47,863 nt of DNA from Nitrospirota bacterium (GTDB lineage Bacteria > Nitrospirota > Thermodesulfovibrionia > Thermodesulfovibrionales > Dissulfurispiraceae), in NCBI GenBank assembly GCA_021792185.1, contig JAJYVD010000016.1, positions 1 to 47,863 of the forward strand, in the 5' to 3' direction. The translations under genes and the position numbers were made by a program. Below are positions 41,008 through 47,863 of the stretch, in pieces (position 1 is the first letter of the stretch; every line of letters starts with the position of its first letter). The notes below the pieces were generated by a model that saw nothing but the letters and a program-made list of their open reading frames with translations, was not told the DNA's origin and made no database searches.

Positions 41008-42801
41008 TTATTTACCGCTCGTTCTAAATATTCCCCTCGATATCACGGCAAAATCAAGGATTAATACGACCCTGCCGTCGCCGGTTATCGTAGCCCCCAG
41101 TATGCCGCATTCCTCGGACTCTATGCCGTTGATGGTCTTTATGACGACTTCTTCCTGCCCCAGGAGCTCGTCCACCGATATGCAGAATCTCTTGTCTCCG
41201 ACCACGGCCACAAGCACATAACTGTTGCCGAAATCCGCCTCTTTACCCTGTTTCCTTACCCCTAATACTTCCGACATATCGAACATAGGCAAAACCTTGC
41301 CTCTTATCGTCAATACCTTCTGGCCGGTTACGTCCTTTATATCGATCTTCTTTACCCTCAGCGTCTCTTCTATCATTGTCTGGGGTATAGCGTAATACTC
41401 TCCGCCTATCTTCACCATCATGGCTTGCAGTATGGCGAGAGTCAAGGGCAGGCTTATCCTGAATGTGCTTCCTATGTCCTTCTTTGTTATTACTTCGACA
41501 TAGCCGTTGAGTTTAGCGACATTGGTTTTCACAACGTCCATTCCTACCCCGCGGCCGCTCAGTTCGGTGGATTTTTCTTTTGTCGAAAAGCCGGGCAGGA
41601 AGATGAGATTTACGGCGGCTTCGTCGGTCATTTTCTGGGCCTCTTCTTCGGTGATGAGGCTTTTGCTCAGCGCCTTTCTTTTTACCGCCTCCACATCTAT
41701 GCCCTTTCCGTCATCGCTGACTTCTATGACTATCAGCGTGCCTTTCTGGTAGGCGCTCATTATGATTCGTCCCTTTTTCGGCTTGCCTTTGGCCAAACGC
41801 TCTTCTGCAAACTCTATTGCGTGGTCTATGGAGTTCCTTATGATGTGGACAAGCGGGTCTCCGATGTTCTCTATAACGGTTTTGTCGACTTCGGTGTCTT
41901 CGCCGAACATCTCGAGGTCAATGTCTTTGCCCAGAGATCTGGACATATCCCTCACCATCCTCGGGAATTTGCCGAAAACCTTATGGATGGGCTGCATTCT
42001 CATTTTCATGACGGCAAGCTGCAAGTCTGATGTAACCCTGTCAAGAAAACCGGTAGTCTCCAGAAGGCCTTCTACATTGTGGTCACCCGAGTAGCTCATC
42101 TCGAGCTTTGCGGCAAGATTGAGCAGCCTGTTTCTTACAAGGACTATTTCTCCGGCAAGGTCCATTACTTTGTCTATTCTGGTTACATCCACCCTCAAGG
42201 TGGAAACTACTTCCTTTTCTTTTGTTATCTGTTCAACCGAAGGCTGAGGTTCAGGTTTAGGTTGAGAAATGGCAGCTTCTTTTTTCCTTTCCTCAGCCTC
42301 AACCTCAACCTTAACCTTCTCTTCTGCCTTTTCTTCATGCTTTTCTTCTTCCTGAACCTTAGCCTCAACCTGTTGTTCCCCGGTCTTAACTTGCGGTTGT
42401 GTTCCGGCCCCGGACATTGTTTCCAGCTCATTGTCGAGTTCCGTCAAGAGTTCAGATATGTCTTCTTCTGCGCCGTCTTTCAGCTTTATGTGATATATCA
42501 GCAGCTTTAAGGCATCGACACTTTTCAGTATCACGTCCATAAGGTCTTTCGTCAAGGCCGCTTCGCCTTCCCGGAGTCTCTTCATTATGCTCTCCGCCCT
42601 GTGCGCTACGTCCACTATCTGCTGAAACCCTAAAAATCCGGCCGCTCCCTTAAGCGTATGCATCCCCCTGAATATCTCGTTCAGTATCTCCTTATCCTCA
42701 CCTCGCGTCTCAAGCTCCACGAACATGGGGTCTATTTTTTCAAGGGTCTCTTCCGCCTCTGTCACGAATTCGCTTACTATTTCATCCATCTCGTCGGCCA
42801 T
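41008..42801 (-). CDS. cheA: Chemotaxis histidine kinase CheA
   Basis: The 597-residue kinase has P1 with the phosphorylated His 48 (GMHTLKGAAGF), dimerisation P3 (TRIDKVMDLAGEIVLVRNRL), ATP-binding P4 (HIIRNSIDHAIE, DDGKGID, GRGVGMDVV) and a CheW-like P5. I see no P2 domain. Between P1 and P3 lies a charged linker (about 130-205) rich in Lys, Glu and Val, partly encoded by the AGGTTG-type repeat at 42237-42375. CheY may then dock only on P1/P4 or through the CheZ part of the fusion. The gene is upstream of cheW-cheZ and cheB. Confidence 0.96.
   Translation of the reverse strand: MADEMDEIVSEFVTEAEETLEKIDPMFVELETRGEDKEILNEIFRGMHTLKGAAGFLGFQQIVDVAHRAESIMKRLREGEAALTKDLMDVILKSVDALKLLIYHIKLKDGAEEDISELLTELDNELETMSGAGTQPQVKTGEQQVEAKVQEEEKHEEKAEEKVKVEVEAEERKKEAAISQPKPEPQPSVEQITKEKEVVSTLRVDVTRIDKVMDLAGEIVLVRNRLLNLAAKLEMSYSGDHNVEGLLETTGFLDRVTSDLQLAVMKMRMQPIHKVFGKFPRMVRDMSRSLGKDIDLEMFGEDTEVDKTVIENIGDPLVHIIRNSIDHAIEFAEERLAKGKPKKGRIIMSAYQKGTLIVIEVSDDGKGIDVEAVKRKALSKSLITEEEAQKMTDEAAVNLIFLPGFSTKEKSTELSGRGVGMDVVKTNVAKLNGYVEVITKKDIGSTFRISLPLTLAILQAMMVKIGGEYYAIPQTMIEETLRVKKIDIKDVTGQKVLTIRGKVLPMFDMSEVLGVRKQGKEADFGNSYVLVAVVGDKRFCISVDELLGQEEVVIKTINGIESEECGILGATITGDGRVVLILDFAVISRGIFRTSGK
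42237..42375. repeat. Period-6 AGGTTG repeat coding the CheA linker
   Basis: AGGCTGAGGTTCAGGTTTAG at the left and CCTCAGCCTCAACCTCAACC with CCTGAACCTTAGCCTCAACC at the right form complementary arms. On the coding strand they read as QPKPEPQPS and as VKVEVEAEE. Related to 15408-15537 and 34728-34793. Confidence 0.8.
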
Positions 42802-42821
42802 TGTTATCCTCCATACTGCGT

Positions 42822-42856
42822 TATAGCGTGAAGCGTTGAGCGTTATAGCGCATATT
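42822..42856. repeat. GTTATAGC-family repeat before cheA
   Basis: GCGTTATAGCGTGAAGCG then TTGAGCGTTATAGCGCAT; single-arm member 21-56 bp upstream of the cheA start and 30 bp from the cheY stop. Confidence 0.75.
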
Positions 42857-42885
42857 TAGCTCACAGTTCATATTTTTTAAAACTA

Positions 42886-43287
42886 TCAGCCCTTCAGGGA
42901 TGTCTTCTTATCGGCTATTTTTTCGAGTTTCTCCTTTAAGACCTCTGCCGTAAACGGTTTAACTATATAATTGTCCACGCCGGCTTTTATCGCCTCGATT
43001 ACTTTCTCCTTTTCAGCCTCGGCAGTTACCATGAGAAACGGTATATTTTTCAGCGGTTCGGGCTCCTGCCTTATATTCCTTAAAAGGTCTATGCCTTCCA
43101 TATTAGGCATATTCCAATCCGAAACAATAAGTCCGTAGTTGCCGCTTTTCAATTTGTTCAACGCCTGGACCCCGTCCTCGGCCTCGTCTATATTCTCAAA
43201 GCCTATCTGTTTGAGCAGATTCTTTACTATCCTTCTCATCGTAGGGAAATCATCAACCACCAATACCTTAAGCCCAAAATTAAACAC
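42886..43287 (-). CDS. cheY: Chemotaxis response regulator CheY
   Basis: The receiver closely follows classical Che[21 protein letters not shown], phospho-Asp in [11 protein letters not shown], Thr in MVTAEA and Lys in VKPFTAE. It should bind the motor switch FliM when phosphorylated by CheA and be reset by the CheZ domain. I choose GTG 43287 (MFNFGLKVL), with AGGAGG 8 bp upstream. A GTG at 43296 overlaps that ribosome binding site. It overlaps the preceding gene by 8 bp. Confidence 0.93.
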   Translation of the reverse strand: MFNFGLKVLVVDDFPTMRRIVKNLLKQIGFENIDEAEDGVQALNKLKSGNYGLIVSDWNMPNMEGIDLLRNIRQEPEPLKNIPFLMVTAEAEKEKVIEAIKAGVDNYIVKPFTAEVLKEKLEKIADKKTSLKG

Positions 43288-43669
43288 CGGCGCCACCTCC
43301 TTTAAAAATCTTCTTTAATATCTTTATGACAGCCTCGGTGACTTGTTCCGCATTTACAGGTTTCACAAGATACTCGTCAACCCCTGCCTTAAACGCCCTT
43401 TCCCTTTCATCCTCGTCCGCTTCTGTGGTAACCATTACTATAGGGATACTTTTTAATGCAGGATCGGACTTTATATTTTTCGTAAATTCTATGCCGTCCA
43501 TATAAGGCATGTTCATATCGGTAAGAATAAAATTAACGCTTTCCGTGCCTACCTTTTCTATCGCATCCAGCCCGTTTTCAGCGGTTACCACCTCGTAGCC
43601 CTTCCCCTTGAGATATAAACTTAACAGCTTTCTCGTCGTCTTGTCGTCATCCACCACCAGTATCTTCAT
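43280..43669 (-). CDS. Second CheY-like response regulator
   Basis: The 129-residue receiver has [12 protein letters not shown], phospho-Asp in [11 protein letters not shown], Thr in MVTTEADE and Lys in LVKPVNAE. It is less like classical CheY than its neighbour (no FPTMRR, and Gly-rich tail GGGAGV), so it may act as a phosphate sink or on another target. It overlaps cheY by 8 bp and follows cheR by 22 bp. Confidence 0.93.
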   Translation of the reverse strand: MKILVVDDDKTTRKLLSLYLKGKGYEVVTAENGLDAIEKVGTESVNFILTDMNMPYMDGIEFTKNIKSDPALKSIPIVMVTTEADEDERERAFKAGVDEYLVKPVNAEQVTEAVIKILKKIFKGGGAGV

Positions 43670-43691
43670 AAGCAGTCCTCCAAATAAAAAA

Positions 43692-44522
43692 CTACACCTT
43701 CTGATAAACGATAACTTTATTAATAACTATAGGCTTGAATGCCCTTGTCACATTATGAAGGCTCTCGGACGTTCCGATAAACAGATAACCGTTAGGTCTT
43801 AGGGCGTCATACAGGTTTGAAACCGCTTTCTGCTTGGCCTTATCGTCGAAATATATAAGGACGTTCCTGCAGAATATAACGTCGACTCCGCGAATCGCCT
43901 TAGTATCCTTATCATCCATGAGATTTACCTTCATAAATTTGGTTAAGGACTTTATGCCGCGGGTTAAAGAATACTGCTGGTTCGTATTATTGAAGTATTT
44001 TTTTAAATATGCGTCAGGCACGTTCCTGATGGAATAGGAACCATACACCCCGGCGCGGGCAGAGCTGAGAACCGCCTCGCTTATATCCGAGGCATATATC
44101 TCTTTTTTAAGCGCCTGCGCTTCAGGCTTTTCGAGGAGTATCATTGCAAGCGTGTAAGGCTCCTCTCCCGTCGATGAGGCTGCCGACCATATCCTTATAT
44201 CCTTCCGGCCTGACTTCGCGTTTTCATCCGTTATGCGCTTAAAAAGTTCGCCGCTGAAAACATCGAACTGCTGCGGCTCCCTGAAGAAAAAGGTCTCGTT
44301 TGTGGTGATTAAATTAAACAGCCCGTTAAGCTCGTTTTTATCCGAGCCGTATTTAATAATATACAGGTAGTCTTCGTATCCCTTCAGGTTTTTTTCCTGC
44401 ACTTTCCTGCCGAGCCTGTTTTCGAGAAAATATTTTTTGTTGTCGGGGATGAAAATGCCGCTTTTCTCGTATATGAAGTCCCTTAATTGTTTAAAAACAT
44501 CGTCGGTCATTACAAGGCTCAT
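43692..44522 (-). CDS. cheR: Chemotaxis receptor methyltransferase CheR
   Basis: The 276-residue protein has the N-terminal helical domain (FIYEKSGIFIPDNKKYFLEN), TTNETFFFREPQQF, the SAM-binding WSAASSTGEEPYTLAM and VIFCRNVLIYFD. It methylates receptor glutamates. The open frame starts at ATG 44522; ATG 44510 (MTDDVFKQL) is also possible, and neither has a clear ribosome binding site. A repeat separates it from the HEAT gene. Confidence 0.96.
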   Translation of the reverse strand: MSLVMTDDVFKQLRDFIYEKSGIFIPDNKKYFLENRLGRKVQEKNLKGYEDYLYIIKYGSDKNELNGLFNLITTNETFFFREPQQFDVFSGELFKRITDENAKSGRKDIRIWSAASSTGEEPYTLAMILLEKPEAQALKKEIYASDISEAVLSSARAGVYGSYSIRNVPDAYLKKYFNNTNQQYSLTRGIKSLTKFMKVNLMDDKDTKAIRGVDVIFCRNVLIYFDDKAKQKAVSNLYDALRPNGYLFIGTSESLHNVTRAFKPIVINKVIVYQKV

Positions 44523-44524
44523 AG

Positions 44525-44617
44525 TTGTGTTTACAGAGTTATAGAGTTATAGGGTTATAGAGTTATAGCGTTCGGAATATTTTACGCCATAACGCTCAAC
44601 GATTCACGCTATAACGC
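44525..44617. repeat. GTTATAGC-family hairpin between the HEAT gene and cheR
   Basis: Left: AGAGTTATAGAGTTATAGGG then TTATAGAGTTATAGCG, period 8. Right: ACGCCATAACGCTCAACG and CACGCTATAACGCCAT. On the minus strand the right arm supplies the final Met-Ala-Leu codons and the TAG stop of the HEAT gene. Confidence 0.85.
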
Positions 44618-46456
44618 CATTAGTGCCTCCTTTATCTTGTCCCTGACATCGAAATTAGGATGCTCCTCGTAAATAGAGAGCGCCTCATACGCCTCACTGC
44701 CTCCTATTTCCTTAATAGCGTCTATAGCCGACATAACGACCGGGATGAATTCGTCGTTGAGCATGGAGCTTATCATATTTATGGCCTTCTCCCGCTCGCA
44801 TGAGAAGGAAACCGCCTTAATGGTATAAAACCTTACCCACGGGTCGCTGTCATGCAAGGCGTCAAACAACTCAGGCGGGCAATAGTGCGTCTCGCCGAGC
44901 GCCACCACCGCCGCTTTCCTTATATCGGAATCGCCGTCTCCCAAAAAACCTATAAGGCGTGCAGTGGCATCATCGGTTGCGGCGCGGCCCAGTCCGTATA
45001 TAGCCGCAAGCCTTACCTTCTTGTTATTATCCTCAGATAGTTTTAAAAGTATGCCTACATTAAAGACGGTCTTCGCTATGACTTCACGCACATTATCTCG
45101 GTAATGGGAGATATCCGATAAAAACGACTCCGCGTCTATTTTTATCAGCGCCTCAACTATCCTTTCTATAACGTCATAATACTTTTCTACCTCCAGCAGA
45201 TCCATCAAGGGTTTAAACGCGTCCTTTGTCTGTATATTGCCGAGCGCCTCGATGGCCGAGCGCCTTACGTGCGCGTCCACGTCCTTAAGGGACGCCTCAA
45301 GCAGATACTCTGTGGATTGCTGCCCTCCGATCTCGCCGAGCGCCTCCGCAGAAGCCCTTCTTAAGTCCCTCCTCACGTCATCCAGATAATCGATCAGCCG
45401 TGAAACCGCCTTTTTGCTGCGTGTAGCCCCTAAGATTTCAATAGCAAAGGATTTCCCCTTATATTTAATCTCTGCGGCCTCCAGCAGCCTCAGCAATTCT
45501 TCTTCGGAATCTATGGAACTGATCGAATCCCTTAACAATGAAATCCTTTCGTCATTGCCGGGCAAAGAGGAATCTAAAGAACCCGCGATATCCACAATCA
45601 CCGGTACGGCCTCCCTGCAATTCAGCGATATGATACCCTTAAGCGCTATCTCCTTTTCCTCCCAGTCCCCCTCTTTAAGCATTTTTATAAGGTATCCGGA
45701 TATGTCGCCCATCTCAGGGGTAATCCCTATCTGAATTAAACTCTTTATGATCTCATTCTTCTCATCCTCCGATACAATCGGCAGATACCTTAAAAGCGCT
45801 TCCCTTCCCCGCTCGGAGCCGATCCTTCCGAGCGTTTCTACCGCGGAAAAACGGACGGCCATAGAAGGGCTTTTAAGGAGTTCCGCTATGCTCTCGACAG
45901 CGGAATCGACCTTCAACTCCGCCAGGGCCTCGATCGCTGAAAAACAAACCCATTCCTCGTCTTTAAGGGCTTCTACCAGTTCGGGAATTGCCTCTTTATA
46001 TTCAAGAATACCGAGGGCCTTTGCCGCTGATGCCCGAACATTAGGATTAGGGTCTTTAAGATAAGGGACAATCTTCGACGGATCGACGATCTTTTTAATC
46101 TCGATAAAAAGATCTATTGCAAACTTCCTGATATCATCGTCCTTGTCTTTCAAAAGAGCATAAAGGAAAGGGACGGACACATCGCCCAGTTCCTTTAAAA
46201 TAATCATGGCCGTATTCCTGATAAGGGTCTCTTCCCTCAATAAAGGCAAAACCATATATGCCGTAACTTCCCCTCCTATGGCGATAAGCGCCCTCATTGC
46301 CGCGTCCTGGACACCCGCGTTTTCGTCTCCGAGGGCCTTAATAAGAGGGTATACGGCGCGTTCATCCCCTTCCGATAAATCCTCCGCCGCCTTTCTTCTG
46401 GCGGAAGGGTCATTGTCGCCGAGTTTCTGTATGAGCTTTTTTATGTTTTTGACCAT
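44609..46456 (-). CDS. HEAT-repeat protein in the chemotaxis cluster
   Basis: The 615-residue protein consists of about 18-19 HEAT/PBS-lyase-type repeats. Typical units contain DPNPNVRASAAKALGILEYK, VRFSAVETLGRIGS and DSDIRKAAVVALGETH, each about 31-32 residues. No catalytic domain, signal peptide or membrane segment is visible, so it is probably a cytoplasmic scaffold. Its position between fliA and cheR suggests a role in motility or signalling assembly. I start at ATG 46456 (MVKNIKKLIQ) behind GGGGGTG; a TTG at 46471 is also open. The C-terminal three residues come from a repeat. Confidence 0.9.
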   Translation of the reverse strand: MVKNIKKLIQKLGDNDPSARRKAAEDLSEGDERAVYPLIKALGDENAGVQDAAMRALIAIGGEVTAYMVLPLLREETLIRNTAMIILKELGDVSVPFLYALLKDKDDDIRKFAIDLFIEIKKIVDPSKIVPYLKDPNPNVRASAAKALGILEYKEAIPELVEALKDEEWVCFSAIEALAELKVDSAVESIAELLKSPSMAVRFSAVETLGRIGSERGREALLRYLPIVSEDEKNEIIKSLIQIGITPEMGDISGYLIKMLKEGDWEEKEIALKGIISLNCREAVPVIVDIAGSLDSSLPGNDERISLLRDSISSIDSEEELLRLLEAAEIKYKGKSFAIEILGATRSKKAVSRLIDYLDDVRRDLRRASAEALGEIGGQQSTEYLLEASLKDVDAHVRRSAIEALGNIQTKDAFKPLMDLLEVEKYYDVIERIVEALIKIDAESFLSDISHYRDNVREVIAKTVFNVGILLKLSEDNNKKVRLAAIYGLGRAATDDATARLIGFLGDGDSDIRKAAVVALGETHYCPPELFDALHDSDPWVRFYTIKAVSFSCEREKAINMISSMLNDEFIPVVMSAIDAIKEIGGSEAYEALSIYEEHPNFDVRDKIKEALMAL

Positions 46457-46573
46457 CGAGAACACCCCCAAACAAGTTCATAGCGCGTGGTTTACAGCAA
46501 AAACAATAACTATAAACTATGGCTTATAGGTTATAGTATTTCTTCTATATAATTCAAGCGAGAGATGATAAGA

Positions 46574-47299
46574 CTATCTGTTCTTAAACTCCTCCATCTT
46601 GCCTTTCAGTTTAACGAGAACCCGCCCGTGCAACTGGCATACCCTCGATTCGCTTATGTCCAGAACCTTTCCGATCTCTTTCATTGTAAGCTCCTCAAAA
46701 TAGTAAAGGGTTACGACAAGCCGTTCCTTCTCAGGAAGCCCGTCTATAGCCTTGCCGAGTACATTTTTTAATTCTTTAAGGTGCAGTTCATCGAGCATAT
46801 CCTTTTCGCCCTCTTTCGATATGCACTCCAGTATATCGAGGGATTCTCCTTCCCTGCCCGCTCCCAAATCATCCAGATTCAACATATTCATGGTATTGGC
46901 TGTTGAAAGCGTCTTGTACAATTCATCGAGGGTTATATTCATTCTCTGAGCGACCTCCTCGTCGGTAGCGCTCCTGTTGAGATTCCTTTCAAGCGCGGCA
47001 TAAATGTTCCTAACCTCTTCGAGCCTTTTCCGCGCGTCCTTAGAGGCCCACTGCATGGAACGGATCTCGTCGATTATGGCTCCCCTGATCCTGAAATCCG
47101 CGAAGGTGCTGAGGGTCGCATTCATCGAAGGGTCGTAGCGTTTTATCGCTTCTAAAAGCCCGACTATTCCTGCGGATACCAGATCTTCGACGCTCAATTC
47201 CGGAGGAAGGGCTATAGCGTATTTGTTCGCGTAATATTTCACCCTCGGCAAGAACTGTTCGACGATCTTTTCTTTTTGTTTTTGAGATACCTTCCCCAT
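46574..47299 (-). CDS. fliA: Flagellar sigma factor 28 (FliA)
   Basis: The 241-residue sigma factor has region 2 (LVSAGIVGLLEAIKRYDPS, FADFRIRGAIIDEIRSMQW), region 3 (ATDEEVAQRMNITLDEL) and region 4 (LPEKERLVVTLYYFEELTMK, ISESRVCQLHGRVLVKLK). The RSMDW-like wording at the end of region 2 marks FliA/WhiG. It directs late flagellar and chemotaxis genes and is held by FlgM, which is also in this window. No Shine-Dalgarno is evident before ATG 47299. Confidence 0.95.
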   Translation of the reverse strand: MGKVSQKQKEKIVEQFLPRVKYYANKYAIALPPELSVEDLVSAGIVGLLEAIKRYDPSMNATLSTFADFRIRGAIIDEIRSMQWASKDARKRLEEVRNIYAALERNLNRSATDEEVAQRMNITLDELYKTLSTANTMNMLNLDDLGAGREGESLDILECISKEGEKDMLDELHLKELKNVLGKAIDGLPEKERLVVTLYYFEELTMKEIGKVLDISESRVCQLHGRVLVKLKGKMEEFKNR

Positions 47300-47365
47300 C
47301 GTGATAATAATATATCATAATTGAACGGGCGTTGTTCTGAATAAAACCATAAGCCGTAATCATTA

Positions 47366-47524
47366 GATTGGAGGTATTCCTCAAAGCCTTTAATAATGCG
47401 ACGAGAAACCGTATTGCCTGTTTTTCTATCGAATGTAATAGGTAATACTGAAATTGCCCTTAAACGGCGGGAGGGTTCGGCTTTAAGGTGTCGCTATTAA
47501 AGGCTTTTCAGAACATCTCCAATC
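47366..47524. repeat. Long imperfect inverted repeat (MITE-like) upstream of fliA
   Basis: Arms of about 35-40 bp begin GATTGGAGGTATTCCTCAAAG and end (complement) with GATTGGAGATGTTCTGAAAAG; both continue GCCTTTAATA and GCGAC. About 85 bp lie between. TAAAGGCTTTTTCAGCAC near 34872 shares the inner part of the arm. It could be a non-autonomous mobile element. The rest of the 560-bp gap upstream of fliA holds structured repeat copy 3 and, from 47678 to the end, nothing I recognise. Confidence 0.6.
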
Positions 47525-47546
47525 CATATCAAAAAATTTATAGTTA

Positions 47547-47677
47547 TAGAAGGCAGGGCATTGTATTGAAGCGGTTTCAGCAGCTCGAAGTTTTGCCTTG
47601 ATGGCAAAACCGAGCGAATCGGAGTCCCGCAAGGATGTGGGACGAGAATGAGCGGAAATACTATGCCCTGCCTTCTA
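47547..47677 (+). repeat. Structured repeat, copy 3 (opposite orientation)
   Basis: Outer arms TAGAAGGCAGGGCAT and ATGCCCTGCCTTCTA are perfectly complementary (15 bp). Inside on the plus strand are TTGAAGCGGTTTCAGCAGCTC, matching the first block of copies 1 and 2, a hairpin GTTTTGCC-TTGAT-GGCAAAAC, the hairpin TCCCGCA-AGGA-TGTGGGA and GAGAATGAGCGGAAATACT. Stem sequences differ from the other copies while pairing is kept. Confidence 0.75.
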
Positions 47678-47863
47678 TGTTAGACAGAAATATTTGTAGA
47701 AATCGTAAACAGGCTGATATAATAACGAATTCAATAAAGGTAATGTCAAAAGTTTCATGAAAAAAGAGACGGATTTATGAAAACAGAATGTGATAGGATT
47801 CCGTCGGCGTAAGAGAGGGCGGTTAAGAAGTCAGAAGTGGTGGACGCCGACGGCTCTGAGAGA

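Noticed and set aside
47678-47863. Possible gene or mobile element end at the right edge
   Set aside because: Only very short frames occur and no terminal repeat could be paired within the window.

Overview
This 47.9 kb window is a bacterial chromosome segment in which every gene I can support lies on the minus strand, so it reads from right to left. Gene content points to an anaerobic or microaerophilic, flagellated, Gram-negative (diderm) bacterium: Mla phospholipid transport, outer-membrane P- and L-rings, class 1B dihydroorotate dehydrogenase, and an IscS without its PLP lysine. The mix looks most like Nitrospirota (Thermodesulfovibrio/Magnetobacterium-like) or a deltaproteobacterial-type lineage. 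That placement is an impression from gene content, not a computed phylogeny.

Layout from the right end, in transcription order. 47300-35185 is a motility and chemotaxis block: fliA, a HEAT-repeat protein, cheR, two cheY-like genes, cheA, a cheW-cheZ fusion, cheB, a chemoreceptor, a single-domain response regulator, an HDOD protein and a small conserved-looking protein. 34616-23491 is a flagellar block: sigma-54-type promoter, flgF, flgG, flgA, flgH, flgI, flgJ-M23, flgM, flgN, flgK, flgL, csrA, fliW. 23238-13405 is housekeeping: greA, pyrK, pyrD, a SAM hydrolase, mlaE-F-D-tolC-mlaC, and an iron-sulfur cluster (iscR, tusA-like, iscS, iscU). 7850-217 is again core: a response regulator, valS, a hypothetical gene, nadC, purM, an M23 peptidase and bactofilin. 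An insertion sequence end touches the left edge.

The accessory region at 7956-13444 is the most interesting part. A 43-bp direct repeat of the 3' end of iscU brackets about 5.4 kb that holds one probable operon: a DUF4384/LPP20-like exported protein, an exported caspase-like protease with CARDB-like domains, an antitoxin-toxin pair, and an exported formylglycine-generating-enzyme-fold protein. That last gene ends in the variable repeat of a diversity-generating retroelement (DGR). Behind it come a hairpin, an intact avd-like accessory gene, an adenine-rich template repeat and only the C-terminal part of the DGR reverse transcriptase. I read this as a decayed or trans-dependent DGR coupled to a caspase module, carried on a small island integrated at iscU.

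A second theme is an abundance of low-complexity repeats with 6-8 bp period. They often fold as hairpins, sit directly on stop codons, or are inserted in frame in linkers and signal peptides (ValS, PyrD, PyrK, FlgJ, CheA, IscR, FlgA, FlgH, FlgI). A separate roughly 120-170 bp structured repeat occurs three times with compensating stem changes. No tRNA, rRNA or CRISPR array was seen.
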